A stretch of 64,000 bases of DNA from Budorcas taxicolor (GCF_023091745.1 NC_068930.1:13290262-13354261); one strand, 5' to 3'. Positions 22,960 to 33,839 are shown, counted from the stretch's first letter. The notes: generated by a model from the letters alone, not told the origin. Translations and numbers: made by a program.

Positions 22960-23764
22960 TACTACGACTTGTGGAGGATGGGGAAGGGTCCCTGTTTTTC
23001 AAAGAAAACCAAGAGTCCTTCAGGACACCTCACGCTGACCTTCTCACCTGGCCCCCAGCTGCGTCCCCTGCCCATCCCCCGCCCAGACTGCCCCACCCCA
23101 AGCCTCCACTCCTGGAATACTCATCACCTCGGCAGAGGGCCCGCGGGGACAGCCCCGGGTTTTAGGTTGTGAACCCCAAACGTGGGAGAATTAAAAACCT
23201 CTGCCCCCCGGGGTTTGTCCCTTCTGAACAGTTTCCCCGATTGTTACACCAAAGAGCGGGGAGGTCGAGGACTGGTCTGTTTAAACAGACGCCCTTTTAT
23301 CTGCTTCACACCCCCTCCCGCAGGGCCTCCTTCGCAAGTTATCCGAGTGTCATTAAGGGGGACAGCTGCTGGTAAACAAGGGGGGATGTCGACGCCAGCG
23401 CCTCGGTCAACAGAAATTTCACTTTAATCTGTCCCTTGCCTAAAGAAACATCCCTCTCCTGCCTCCGCCGCGCATCATTTATTTATCTCCGTCAACGAGC
23501 AGATAGAAGGCTGGCATCGACTCCGGAAAGCCCGCTGGGATAGAAAATTAATAAGGTGCGAGGGACGTTCACCTTAGGTCAATTCGAGGGGACGCGGAGA
23601 GCAAAGAGAACTTGCCTGGGAGTTCCCCGCTTAACTGGAACCCGATCCTACATATTTATAAAGGTGAAACTGGAGGGCTGCCAAGCGCCTGCATTTAAGT
23701 GATTAACAAATGTTTCCCTTTAAGTGGACACCTCTTGTTCTAAATATATTTGACAAGAATGCAA
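22960..23764. promoter_or_regulatory. GC-rich to mixed flank of CpG island, regulatory-looking
   Basis: This repeat-free sequence shows rising CpG frequency and short AT-rich, homeobox-site-like words ('agaaaattaataaggtg', 'catttatttatctccgtc'). A TATA-like TATAAAG lies near 23657. The lack of insertions over about 2 kb, in a window dense with SINEs, suggests constraint. The function is inferred. Confidence 0.4.
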
Positions 23765-24330
23765 GGAGTCATCTGGAGGGCGGAAAGGGCGCCGCTCCGG
23801 CCTTCTCCGGGGAGGCGGGCGGGCTCGCAGCGCCAGCCCCGGCCCGCGCGCTCGCCGCCCGGTGCCAGCCGGGTTCACGTCGCGGGTGGGCAGGCTGCCA
23901 GCGCCAGCGGCTCCCCGCTGTTTAACGACAATAGATTTACTGCTTCTCGGCATATTGGTGTTATTTTGTATAAACAAGGTTAACACTCCTTTTAAATTAA
24001 ATGCACCACCTGGTGACTGAATGGGTGACCTTGCCAGCTCTTTCCACCTGGGCTTGGAGAAGCCCGGGTTCCCGCTCGGATTTCCACCCGAGCGCTCCCG
24101 TTGGAATCTCCATCTCTGCTTGTTTGAACCGGGTGCTGGGAGGGAGCGGGCCGGGCCGGTCTCTGGGACGCGGCAGTGGGAGACCCGCCCCGGGTGCGCC
24201 GCATCTCTGCTTCACGCACGTGGCGCCGGGTTGGATCCGGGCCAGACCCGGGGCTGCGCGGCCGCCGCCGGCGCAGCTCAGGGACCCGCCGTGGTCGGCC
24301 GGGCCATCGATGTCACAGGGGAGTGACAGC
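23740..24330. promoter_or_regulatory. CpG island, intronic to the candidate gene
   Basis: This is the only CpG-dense segment in the window: the 60 bases from 23821 hold about 11 CpGs, while surrounding DNA has few. Embedded in it is an AT-rich core at about 23925-24010 with SOX-like (ACAATAG), FOX-like (TATAAACA) and GTTAAC words, and an E-box CACCTG. It has no recognisable exon. It could be the promoter of a noncoding or alternative transcript, or a developmental enhancer or Polycomb target. The CpG density is seen; the role is inferred. Confidence 0.7.
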
Positions 24331-24984
24331 CAGCCTTGCGGGCCCTGCCAAGGCTGCCTCCAAAATAGAGATCTCTAGAGGGGGCCACACCGTGAAAAAG
24401 GTTCTTTGTGATTCCCTCTAGCGTGGTATTGATCTAATATAGGGCTCCGCACTCTCCCCACCCTCGAGGAATTTGAACACCTGGAAAAATTCTCTCGGCT
24501 TTACATTTGAGGAAATTTAATGGTGTAAACAAACTCAGCGGGAAGCCCTCTTTGATATGAGAAGGCGGAGATCCGTGGAGCTGAACGGGTTTGAAACGAC
24601 TCTGCCTGGGAACGGGCCATTCAGCCAACAGTTTTAAGGATGGCTTGTAGTTGTTTAGGGAAATTTAGACAGCGCTGTTTTGGAAGCATCTAGAAATTTC
24701 AAACCAAATAAACTTTAGTTACTCATTGAATTAAAGGCATCTCCTCAGCGCCTCCTTGCTGTTTGCCACCTTCTGAATTGGGCGAATTATTCAGTAGACG
24801 CTCTTTCAACTTTCTAGACGGTTTGTCAGCCCTATTGCGTGCAAAGAACATCAGTCCCACCCGGAGAGGTGGTGTGACTTCCTCAGGGTCCCCGGACCCA
24901 GAAGTCCCATAATATTATTGCTGTGTTCCCACAGAGTTCTGCTCTGTGTACCCAGGATTTATGGCGTGAATCACAGAGGTTGAA
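24330..24984. other. Repeat-free flank 3' of CpG island
   Basis: There is no repeat or exon. Ordered AT-rich words between about 24600 and 24870 look like conserved noncoding sequence, but this cannot be shown without alignment. Confidence 0.35.
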
Positions 24985-25214
24985 AGTTGGTTTATATTCT
25001 TTTTTGTTTAATTGGAGGATAATTGTTTACAATGTTGTATTGGTTTCTGCCCTGCAACAGGGGGACTCGGCCCTAAGGATATATACACTCCCTCCCTCTT
25101 GAGCCTCCCTCCCATCTCTTAGCCCCCATCCCACCCCGCTAGGTCTTCACAGGGCATTGAGCTGGGCTCCCTGTATTATACAGCAACTTCCCACTAGCTA
25201 GCTATTTTACACAT
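24985..25214 (-). mobile_element. L1 3' end, split by BovB
   Basis: This is the reverse of the ruminant L1 3' UTR: 'tttaattggaggataattg', 'caatgttgtattggtttct' and 'tagctagctattttacacat'. It continues at 25775 on the far side of the BovB. Confidence 0.88.
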
Positions 25215-25763
25215 CAGTTCAGTTTAGTTCAGTCACTCAGTTGTGTCCGACTCTTTGAGACCCGGTGGACTGCAGCACGCCAGGCCTCCCTGTCCATCAC
25301 CAACTCCCAGAGTCTATTCAAACTCACGTCCATCGAGTCGGTGATGTCATCCAGCCATCTCATTCTCTGTCGTCCCCTTCTCCTCCTGCCTTCAATCTTT
25401 CCCAGCATCAGGGTCTTTTCCAATGAGTCAGCTCTTCACATCAGGTGGCCAAAATATTGGAGTTTCAGTTTCAGCACCAGTCCTTCCAATGAACACCCAG
25501 GACTGATCTCCTTTAGGATGGACTGGTTGGATCTCCTTGCAGCCCAAGGGACTCTCAAGAGTCTTCTCCAACACCACAGTTCAAAAGCATCAATTCTTTG
25601 GCGCTCAGCTTTCTTTGTAGTCCAACTCTCACATCCATACATGACCCCTGGAAAAACCACAGCCTTAACTAGACAGACCTTTGTTGGCAAAGTAATGTCT
25701 CTGCTTTTGAATATGCTATCTAGGTTGGTCATAACTTTCCTTCCAAGGAGTAAGCGTCTTTTA
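25215..25763 (-). mobile_element. BovB 3' end inserted in L1, 11-bp target duplication
   Basis: This 549-bp, 5'-truncated BovB runs from CAGTTCAGTTTAGTTCAG to 'aaggagtaagcgtctttta'. It is flanked by ATTTTACACAT at 25204-25214 and 25764-25774. The interrupted L1 text rejoins exactly when the BovB is removed, so the L1 is older. Confidence 0.95.
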
Positions 25764-25838
25764 ATTTTACACATGGTGGTGTATATATGTTAATGCTACT
25801 CTCTCAACTCGTTAAGAAGGACAAGAACGAATATCTTA
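25764..25838 (-). mobile_element. L1 3' region, continuation
   Basis: The words 'ggtggtgtatatatgttaat' and 'gctactctctcaactcgtt' resume the reverse L1 3' UTR after the BovB. Confidence 0.8.
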
Positions 25839-25839
25839 T

Positions 25840-25938
25840 GTTGTTCAGTCACCAAGTTGTGTCTGATTCTTCATGACCCTATGCACTGCAGCTTGCCAGA
25901 CGTCCCTGCCCCTTAATGTCTCCCAGAGTTTTCCAGGG
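25840..25938 (-). mobile_element. BovB 3' tail fragment
   Basis: The words 'ttgttcagtcaccaagttg' through 'cccttaatgtctcccagagt' match the reverse BovB 3' end, short and diverged. Confidence 0.75.
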
Positions 25939-25989
25939 AGATTATCATATATTGTGATGTTATATATGACAACAATATATGAGGATATC

Positions 25990-26107
25990 ATATATTGACT
26001 CATATATATGGAATCTAGAAAAATGGTACTGATGAACCTATCTGCAGGGCAGGAATAGAGGCCCAGAGTTAGAGAAGGAACCTGTGGTCACAGAGGGGGA
26101 AATTGGT
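25990..26107 (+). mobile_element. L1 3' UTR segment in opposite orientation
   Basis: The words 'atggaatctagaaaaatgg', 'actgatgaacctatctgc' and 'ggtcacagagggggaaatt' are L1 3' UTR sequence that normally lies just upstream of the segment at 24985-25838, here inverted. It probably belongs to the same insertion (twin priming). Confidence 0.7.
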
Positions 26108-26689
26108 TTATCTTCTTAGCAGCATAGAAGTAACTAGTCAAATAGCTTCCACTTAAGGTTCTCTCAGTGGCTCAAATCAGAATAATGGAAATGTTTCTAT
26201 AATTAGCAAGTGATAGAATTTTAATCACCAAAGTGCTAACAATTTTATAGAGATTTTATTAAAATTAAGCCTAAATTCAGGTTTATTCATATCTTTCAAT
26301 GGGTGAAGTGAAATATTTCCTTTCTTCCCAAATCACCCTAAAATGTACACCTTCTGTGGTGGGGGGGTGGGGGTTGGGGAAAGGAATAAAACAATAATAA
26401 AATCAATTGTCCATAATCGGTGTCATGGTCTGTTTTTAGTGACATTTATCATTGAAAGTGGACAAGGTGCTAGGTTTGGGGGACACGAAAATGAATAAGG
26501 CACAGCCAGGAACTTGGTTAGTTACTGACAGAGGAAACAAGTGCCACGTAAAGAACCACTGTGGGTGAAGGGAGCACACTGCAGATGGCACATCTCATGA
26601 TTCTGGGCCCCCAGGGAACTTCACAGGGCAGATAGTGCTGCGTTCTAGGCAATTTCTTTGTGCTCTTGTGAAACAAGTCATAATAGAAA

Positions 26690-26890
26690 TATAGAGTGAT
26701 TACTGTTTTGCCAGATATTCTCAGAACCAGTTGGCACGATCTTCATCACAACCCTACAAAGCAGCAATTGTTGTCAATGTACAGAAACTGAGGCATAAAG
26801 AAATCAAGTAATTTGATCAATGTTTCACAAGTAAGGAATTCAAACCCAAGCAGTCTGGCTTGAGCCTGCACCCTTTTGCTGCCCCTCTAT
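26690..26890 (-). repeat. MIR SINE
   Basis: The reverse MIR order is clear: 'cttcatcacaaccctacaa', 'acagaaactgaggcataaag' and 'ttcaaacccaagcagtctgg'. Confidence 0.8.
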
Positions 26891-26994
26891 GCTTCCATGG
26901 TGTTGACCTGACATTGCTATATATCACTTTCTTCCTTTCAAATAGTCTGTCTTCTAGGCACCAGCTATCACAATGGGACATAAACTTTTAAAAG

Positions 26995-27106
26995 TTATTC
27001 ATTGCCAGACATTGTTACAGGCTGTATATACAATCATCTCATTACCTTCGTCCCCCTAAACCCATGAAGCAGACCCTTCCTCACTTTACAGATAATGAAA
27101 CTGGAC
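26995..27106 (-). repeat. MIR SINE fragment
   Basis: The words 'catctcattaccttcgtcc' and 'tttacagataatgaaactgg' are the reverse MIR core. Confidence 0.65.
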
Positions 27107-27159
27107 CATTCTTCATCATCATGACCAAGAGCATAACCAACTTTATCTACGTCATATGA

Positions 27160-27275
27160 AAAGCAACCCACTGCAGTATTCTTGCTTGGAAAATTCCATG
27201 GACAGAGGAGCCTGGTGTGCGACAGTCCATGGCGTTGCAAAAGAGTCAGACATGACTGAGCACAGCACACATTGA
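27160..27275 (+). mobile_element. Bov-tA/BovA body fragment
   Basis: Only the BovA body is present ('caacccactgcagtattctt' to 'cagacatgactgagcac'); the tRNA head is missing. Confidence 0.85.
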
Positions 27276-27319
27276 AATTAAATCCAGAAGAATACTTACA
27301 TGTATAAGGTCTTGTGTTA

Positions 27320-27503
27320 GGCAATGAGTCATGTCCGACTCTTTGTGACCACATGGACGGTAGCTTGCCAGGCTCATCTGGCGAGAATACTGGAGATTCT
27401 CCGGGCAAGAATACTGGAGTGGGTTGCCATTCCCTTCTTTAGGGACTCTACCCAACCCAGGGATCGAACCCGAGTCTCCTGCGTTGGTAAATGGAGTCTT
27501 TTT
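27320..27503 (-). mobile_element. Bov-tA SINE, left part, split by L1
   Basis: The reverse Bov-tA runs from 'atgagtcatgtccgactc' to 'gagtctcctgcgttggtaaa'. It stops in the middle of the tRNA-derived head. The missing end appears at 27953-27996. Confidence 0.9.
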
Positions 27504-27952
27504 AAAAAAAATTAATTTATTTATTTTAATTGGAGTCTAATTACTTTACAGTACTATAGTGGTTTTTGCCATACATTGACATGAATCAGCCATGGGTGTA
27601 CATGTGTCCCCCATCCTGAACCCCCCTCCCACCTCCCTCCCCACCTCATCCCTCTGGGTTGTCCCAGAGCACTGGCTTTGATTGCCCTGCTTCATGCATC
27701 AAACGTGGACTGGTGATCTATTTCATATATGGTAATATACACGTTTCAATGCTCTTCTCTCAAATCATCCTACCCTTGCCATCTCCCACAGAGTCCAAAA
27801 GTCTGTTCTTTATATCTGTGTCTCTTCTGCTGTCTCATATATAGGGTCATCGTTACCATCTTTCTAAATTCCATATATATGCATTAATATACTGTATTGG
27901 TGTTTTTCTTTCTGACTTACTTCACTCGGTATAATAGGCTCCAGTTTCATCC
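27504..27952 (-). mobile_element. L1 3' end inserted inside a Bov-tA
   Basis: This is the reverse of a ruminant L1 3' end: A-rich tail as 'taaaaaaaattaatttattt', 'ttggagtctaattacttta' and 'tgccatacattgacatgaat', ending at 'ggctccagtttcatcc'. Both flanks are parts of one SINE. Confidence 0.9.
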
Positions 27953-27996
27953 AGGCAGGTGGATTCTTTATCATCTGAGCCACCAGGGAGGACCTT
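27953..27996 (-). mobile_element. Bov-tA SINE, right part
   Basis: The text 'aggcaggtggattctttat' and 'ctgagccaccagggagg' completes the tRNA head of the SINE interrupted by the L1. Confidence 0.88.
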
Positions 27997-27999
27997 CCA

Positions 28000-29278
28000 A
28001 GACAGTAACAAATTTCAAATATTTTTTTCCACAGTAAGACCAAATTCTCAGACTTTTGGTTTGGACACATGAGGCACAGAGAGACTGCCATAGTAAACAC
28101 AGAGCAAATAAGATAGGTCCAGAGAGGAATGAACATCTTTACAAAACAAGAGGAGTTTGTAAAGAGATTAGAGCAGGGATTGCAAGAGGGAATAATGGCA
28201 GAGAACTGGGCTGTCGGGAATACAAGAGGTAATTTCTAGCTACTTCTTTGGAAAAATAGATTTCTGCTACCTTCAGAAAGCTGCTCTCAGAGTATGAAGC
28301 AAATAGCTTCACAATAAATATATTTTTTCTTAGACTATTCACCACTGAGACCCCCATTCTTCACTTTGTCCTGCTGTAGCCAGTACCACCCTCCTTCCAG
28401 GTTAAGAGCTGTTGCCTGGTCAGTATTTGAATTTACTTCAGTGACTGTAAGTGGTATCTATTGATTGTTCCAATTATATAAAATAATATTGTGCAATAAG
28501 AAAGACAATTAGGAAAATGATGAAGAAAACCAAAACTCATTGAAAAGTCCATTGCTGAAAATAATTTGACATGATCTCTTCCAGTTTTTTCCACTAACAC
28601 ATATGAATTTTGTTAAGAAAAAAATACACATGACTAGGATCACTCTCATGCAGTTTGGTATATTACTTTTTCACTCCGTAAACATTTTTGTACTTTCAAA
28701 TATTCTCTAAATTATTATTTTTAATAATTATATGATATACATCATAATTATTATTATAGTTTTACACAATAGAGATTAATAACTTCCTTATTCTTGGATA
28801 AGTAGGTTATTTCTGACTGTTGCTGTTATTTAAAATATATAATCCTGCATATATAATTTGGTTGCCTATATAATTTCCCCCAAGCCCCAGAGTGAGTCCT
28901 TAGAAGTGGAGTTATTGGATCAAAAAATTCCTTTTTGCTGTTTTATCAGTAATATAAACATGCAAATATGAGTGAGTTTGGAGGGAATAGGATAAGATTG
29001 GAAAGTGGAAGTGTTTGCAAATTTTGCTACTGTGCTTGTTAATTTCTATAAAAATTATATAAAATATAAAACATTAGAAAGCATTAAAAATACTTTCTTT
29101 TTTCCAAAAAAATGAAAATTAATTTGGATTATCATCTGTATTGCACTCTGAGACTTTCATTTTTATCAGATGTCTTTAGGGTTGGATTTCTGTCTTTTGG
29201 ATATTAATGAGAATAAAAAAGATACATAGTGAGAATGTTGGATCTTAACATACTCACTGTGAACTAGAATTAGCCTAC
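28000..29278. other. Intronic DNA, AT-rich, possible old L1 remnant
   Basis: Around 28640-28935, words such as 'ccttagaagtggagttatt' followed by 'ggatcaaa' resemble an old L1 3' region. The rest shows no feature. Confidence 0.35.
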
Positions 29279-29480
29279 AATGCTAGTAGTAAAGAATCCC
29301 TCTGCCAATTTAAAAGACATAAGAGACTTGGGTTTGATCCCTGGGTCAGGAAGATCATCTGGAGAAGGAAATGGCAATCTACTCCAGTATTCTTGCCTAG
29401 AGAATCCCATGAACAGAGGAGCCTGGTGGGTTACAGTCCAGGGGGTCGCAAAGAGTCAGACACGACTGAGCAGTTAAACT
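29279..29480 (+). mobile_element. Bov-tA SINE
   Basis: The head is truncated ('agtagtaaagaatccctctg') with 'gggtttgatccctgggtc'. The body ends 'cagacacgactgagcagtta'. Confidence 0.92.
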
Positions 29481-29785
29481 GAAAGTGAATAAAGGAGTTC
29501 AGGTTCAATTATCTATTCCCAATTGTATGTTCCAAGAACAAAGGTTAGAAAGAGCAGAAGGTTGTCATACAAAACTTTCCTCAGAATTTATAAACACTGG
29601 AGCAATGCACTATTAAGTAAGACACTGATGGCCAAAAAGAGTCATTATGGCTTCCAAAGGCATCTAACTTTCTGTTGCTTTATGCCTGAATAAATTTGCA
29701 TTGCTACTTTGAAGTTATGGTTGACAGTGTTCAATATAACTTCTTTAAGGTTGGAAGAAAAAGGGCCAGTCACCTATTGTTGCAT

Positions 29786-30000
29786 GCTAAGTCACTTCAG
29801 TTGTGTGTGACTCTTTGAGATCCCATGGACTGTAGCCCCCCAGGCTCCTCTCTCCATAAGATTCTCCAGGCAAGAATATTGCAGTGGGTTGCCATTTCCT
29901 TCTCCAGGGGATCTTCTCAACCCAGGGATAGAACCCAAGTCTCCTGTGGTTCCTACACTGCTGGCAGATTCTTTACTGCTGAGCCCCCGGGGGAAGCCCT
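29786..30000 (-). mobile_element. Bov-tA SINE
   Basis: This reverse copy runs from 'atgctaagtcacttcagtt' to 'gagcccccgggggaagccc'. A small insertion in the head ('tggttcctacactgc') is present. Confidence 0.92.
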
Positions 30001-30747
30001 GTTAACTATTACTAGAGTTCCCAAATTGCCCCCTCTCACCTGCTTATCTGCACTCAAGCCCTTCCTGATCCCTCATACATCTGCCGGGACCACAGTCTTC
30101 TGGATGTCCCCGCTGAGTCTGATAGTCCATGCTGCCTTCCTTATACCTCTTTGCATGAGCTGTGCTTGGGTTCTCCCAGCTTTCTGCTTGGGCCTGGCCA
30201 AGGCCACAGTACACTTCACCAACTCAGCTCTGACCGTAATCCTTTGTTCTTAGACAAGAATAATATTTGAGTGGAAAACTTTTCTATTTAACTGAGGACA
30301 TTAAACAGATTTTGCTTTAATGAAATGAAATGGAGTCTGAATTTATCTGATAGTATGGAATCAGCAGAGAGAAATAAACACAACTCTAGGGAAGTGGAAA
30401 ACCTTTGTGTATGATTTTGCCATTTTTCACTTCCAGGGATTTGGGTGTTATTGTAAAAAACCATGTTTCCAAATCTACTGATAACAGAACAGATCCATAT
30501 TCAGCATGATGGAGCTTCTGTTGGGAAAACTGAGGTTCTCTTTCTATTTTTGCCCAAATAGAGAAGCTTGACACAGCTCCAAACTTCTGCTTTCTGACAC
30601 TGTACCATGCTGGGAGATGTTGGATGTATTTCTCACAAGAAAGCACCGGTCCCTTCTATAGGGAGCCAGACAGTTCCTATGGGGGTAAGGGAGGTCATGG
30701 TGGTGGTGGTCTTGGTATAAACCAACAGCTCATCAGAGAAATAGCTG
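30001..30747. other. Intronic DNA, possible L2 relic at the start
   Basis: Positions 30010-30260 contain L2-like phrases ('agcccttcctgatccct') within a chance open frame extending from the SINE. No gene is called. Confidence 0.35.
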
Positions 30748-30943
30748 CAAGCTGCTCAGATGGTAAAGAATCCGCCTGCAATGCAGGAGATGGGGTTCAA
30801 TCCCTGGGTTGGGAAGATGTCCTGGAGAAGGAAATGGCTACCCAACTCCAGTATTGCTGCCTGGAGAATTCCGTGGTCAGAAGAGCCTGGTGGACTGCAG
30901 TTCATGGCATCACACAGAGTCAGACATAACTGAGCAACTAATA
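30748..30943 (+). mobile_element. Bov-tA SINE
   Basis: The words 'agctgctcagatggtaaag' and 'ggggttcaatccctgggttg' mark the head. The body ends 'cagacataactgagcaacta'. Confidence 0.92.
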
Positions 30944-31574
30944 CTTGCTCAGAGGAAGTATGTGAGTTCCTTCTGTCTTTGCTCTATGTTGTTCAAGGTT
31001 ATAAGTGCAAAACAACACAATCTACTCTAGCTGGTTTAAGTGGAAAATAGATTTAATAAAGGACATTAGTAACTTGGAGTAATTGAGGGAACTGGAGAAA
31101 CAGATTTGAGGCTAAGTTTCCAGAAACATATCCCACATCCAGTCACAAAGGAGGATCCAGTCGCATCCTCCGCAGCATAAGGAGACAGTTGTCATTGCTC
31201 CTTGATGAGCAGAAAACTTTCAGAACTCTTCTGCAACTACAGCTGCTGCCACACTGATAGTGCCAAGTGTGCACTGGAACTCACCTTGCAACCCAGAGCT
31301 GGAGGCTTAAGTTGCCACCGGTTCTAAGAGAATTGGAAGCTATACCAGGAGCCTGAACCAAATTCTTATCTGAGTATGTTTCATGCACATGGCACCTTGA
31401 GAGATACAAGGAGACCTAGGAATTTGAACCCTAGCTCCTACTTTGGGTTTGGGGGTTACATGAAGATTCCCCAGCTCTGCTGTCTAGCATACACATTTGT
31501 TCAACAGGAAGATGTCTTCCTAATTCTGGACATGAACTTGCAATCTCTCCAAGTGTTTTCTACATGGACTTCAG
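30944..31574. other. Intronic unique DNA
   Basis: No repeat or exon is recognised. Confidence 0.35.
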
Positions 31575-31705
31575 AATGAGTCAGCCATAGATTCACATCC
31601 CTGCCCTGTCTGTTGCTCTCTGAGTGACTGGAAGCAAGCCCTGTTCTCTCTCTTTCTCATCTCAGCTTCCTTATCTGCAAAATACACGTAATACCACGCA
31701 CCTCA
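31575..31705 (+). repeat. MIR fragment truncated by Bov-tA
   Basis: The words 'cacatccctgccctgtctg' and 'cagcttccttatctgcaaaa' are in MIR order. Confidence 0.65.
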
Positions 31706-31925
31706 AGGCTTCCCAGGTGGCGCAGTGGTAAAGAACCCGCCTGCCAGTGCAGGAGATACAGGAGATACGAGTTGGATCCCTGGGTTGTGACGATTCCCTG
31801 GAGGAGGAAATGGCAACCCGCTCCAGTATTCTTGCCTGGAAAATTCCACGGACTGAGGAGCCTGGCAGGGCTGCAATTCATGGGGTTGCAAAAAGTTGAA
31901 CATGACTAAGCGACTGAGCATGCAT
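31706..31925 (+). mobile_element. Bov-tA SINE
   Basis: The head is 'ggcttcccaggtggcgcagt'. A 10-bp local duplication ('aggagatacaggagatac') lies in the head. The body ends 'catgactaagcgactgag'. Confidence 0.92.
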
Positions 31926-32521
31926 GCATGCACCATGTACCTTAGGATATGCGACAAGAATTTAAACAAATTTAAACCCTTAGTATAGCTCATTACAATG
32001 GAGTGAGCCATTCAATATGCGATGTTTTACACTGTAATTACTAATAGTAAGGCAGAATGTATACGGTTTGAAAAAGAAAAAAAAAACATTTATCAAAAGT
32101 CACACCTTCTTATAATAATAACAATCCTACTAATCACAAACTAGCAAAGTTCAACTACCATTTCCACCCAAGTTCAACTTAACATTTATCATATTTCAGT
32201 TCTTATGAAGGATTCTGTGGCAATAGCTGAACAATGGGAAAGTTTGAAGTCAGATGCTTCCTCAAGTGTTTCCAAAATAAACAGTTACAGGAAGCTCACT
32301 CCCCTCTGCCTTAAAGCTCAGGGTAGCGGGGGTGGATGAACAGGGGAGGGTCTGTTACTCTACTCCCAACCGGAGTTGGGGAGCCGATCAATACATGGTT
32401 AAGTGTTTCTGCTGCACTTTTATTATGTTTGACAGTGATGACAGTGTAGTACACACTGCATAAAATGACAAACGCGCACATTTCTTCCTCTCGTACACAC
32501 TGCTTCTATTTTTCTCTCCAG
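31926..32521. other. Intronic unique DNA before exon 3
   Basis: No repeat is recognised. The final 25 nt form a strong pyrimidine tract and acceptor for the next exon. Confidence 0.4.
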
Positions 32522-32643
32522 CCTCCTGAGTGAAAGCCAGTCATACCAAAAGCATGCAGAGTGGGAGTTCAGATTGGCCAGGGCCAAAATTACCCATGAA
32601 TTCCAGATTTCCAGAGTCGCAGAGGGGGAGCTAACTACTCAAG
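32522..32643 (+). CDS. Candidate internal exon 3 of the unrecognised secreted protein gene
   Basis: The exon is 122 bp with an excellent acceptor (TTCTATTTTTCTCTCCAG) and a donor GTAGAA at 32644. Only one frame is open across it, and that frame is the one demanded by exon 2: its first base completes GAC. It reads LLSESQSYQKHAEWEFRLAR and then a polar segment, 40 full codons plus one base. The region is helix-prone, charged and without Cys. Exons 1-3 together give at least 85 residues of a protein with a signal peptide. I recognise no domain. An old Ig-like or helical secreted protein are guesses only. The next exon must begin in phase 1 and is not firmly identified. Confidence 0.52.
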
Positions 32644-33839
32644 GTAGAAAGAACAAGAAAGGCTACATGTTCAGGAGTTACTAGATGAACAGGGACAGGC
32701 TTGGTCACATGGCTGCGTTTCTTTTATCACAAAAGCAGGTCCCTTTCCCGTGATACGGGCAGTGCTTATGGATGAAGGTGTCAGAAAAAAAACAAACAAG
32801 CATCTCTAAATAGACCATAGATTTACATTACACAGGGCAACACTTTTTTAATGCTTTTCCTAGAGAAATGTTGCAAGATCATATTTAGATGCCACCCAGT
32901 TCTCCCTCTTGGCTGGTACCCAGATGTTTCCACTTGGATCTGAGGCCCACCAGGCAGCATCCAGATGTTTTGAGGGGGCAGAGGAAGTTCTTTCATTTGC
33001 GGCAAATTTGAGAAGTGAAGATTCATTGACTCATGTAATATTAGTCTTCCTACACAAGGAATTTGGAACCAAGCTTGTTTGCCCACTTTCCCAGTCCTGT
33101 GAGGGGTCACTGAACTGGGGTGGGCCAGTGAGAAAGCCATTTGGCTGGGGTTTTGTACAGATGGCACTGAACTCCCAAATGCCTACTGTGGTTTCTGATT
33201 AGCTCTGTGCTCTCCTTTCTGCTCTTGGAAAGGCTATTGTGTGGAGGAGGAGGAAGCTTCAGGCTTTTCTGGAGATGTTTTCCTGTAACTCCAGTTCAAG
33301 GCCCCATCACCCCCTCCATCTCGTGTTTGATCTCCTGCAGTCCTCTCCTAAGACTTGCCCTGAAATCCTGCATCTCTTCTAAAAACCCACTCATGACTGC
33401 TCATCTCAGTAGAACAACAGATCTTCACAAGACAAATATTTTCGATAGCTTGATCGTCTTTTTCCTGTTTCGCTCTGATTCCGTTTCATTTCCTCCTGCT
33501 GCCCCCCTTCCTTCTGCCCCTGTAGCCCCCGCCACTGACCCTCTTGCCTGGCTCATTCTGTTTCATTCATACTTCTTTTCTGTTCATGTACCCTTGGCAC
33601 ACTCCTGCCAGGATGAGGGGGTGGATGGGTGGGAATATTCAAAAGTGTTCTTCCGCGAGTGTTCCCCTGAGCCAGACACACTTCGCTCAGGTCTCTCCCC
33701 AAGAGTTAACTTTTTGGAAAAATCTCCCATTTTCACTCTCCATAAAATATCAGTGCCCCCTCCCCAACTAGCCCCGGATTTAACTTTCTCCTGCTCACCA
33801 TGTCATATCACTGCCTGACATGACAAATTATTGTTCGCT
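32644..33839. other. Intronic unique DNA with one 203-codon chance-like frame
   Basis: The frame at 33207-33818 is the longest outside LINEs. Its predicted product is rich in Ser, Pro and Leu with no recognisable domain, and much of the region is pyrimidine-rich, which favours long frames by composition. I call no gene. Confidence 0.35.

Noticed and set aside
24001..24378. 125-codon frame over the CpG island
   Set aside because: GC-rich DNA has few stops. Several overlapping frames on both strands are equally open, and none has a recognisable signature.
33207..33818. 203-codon plus-strand frame
   Set aside because: The product is Ser/Pro/Leu-rich without domain or splice context, in a pyrimidine-rich stretch where long frames arise by composition.
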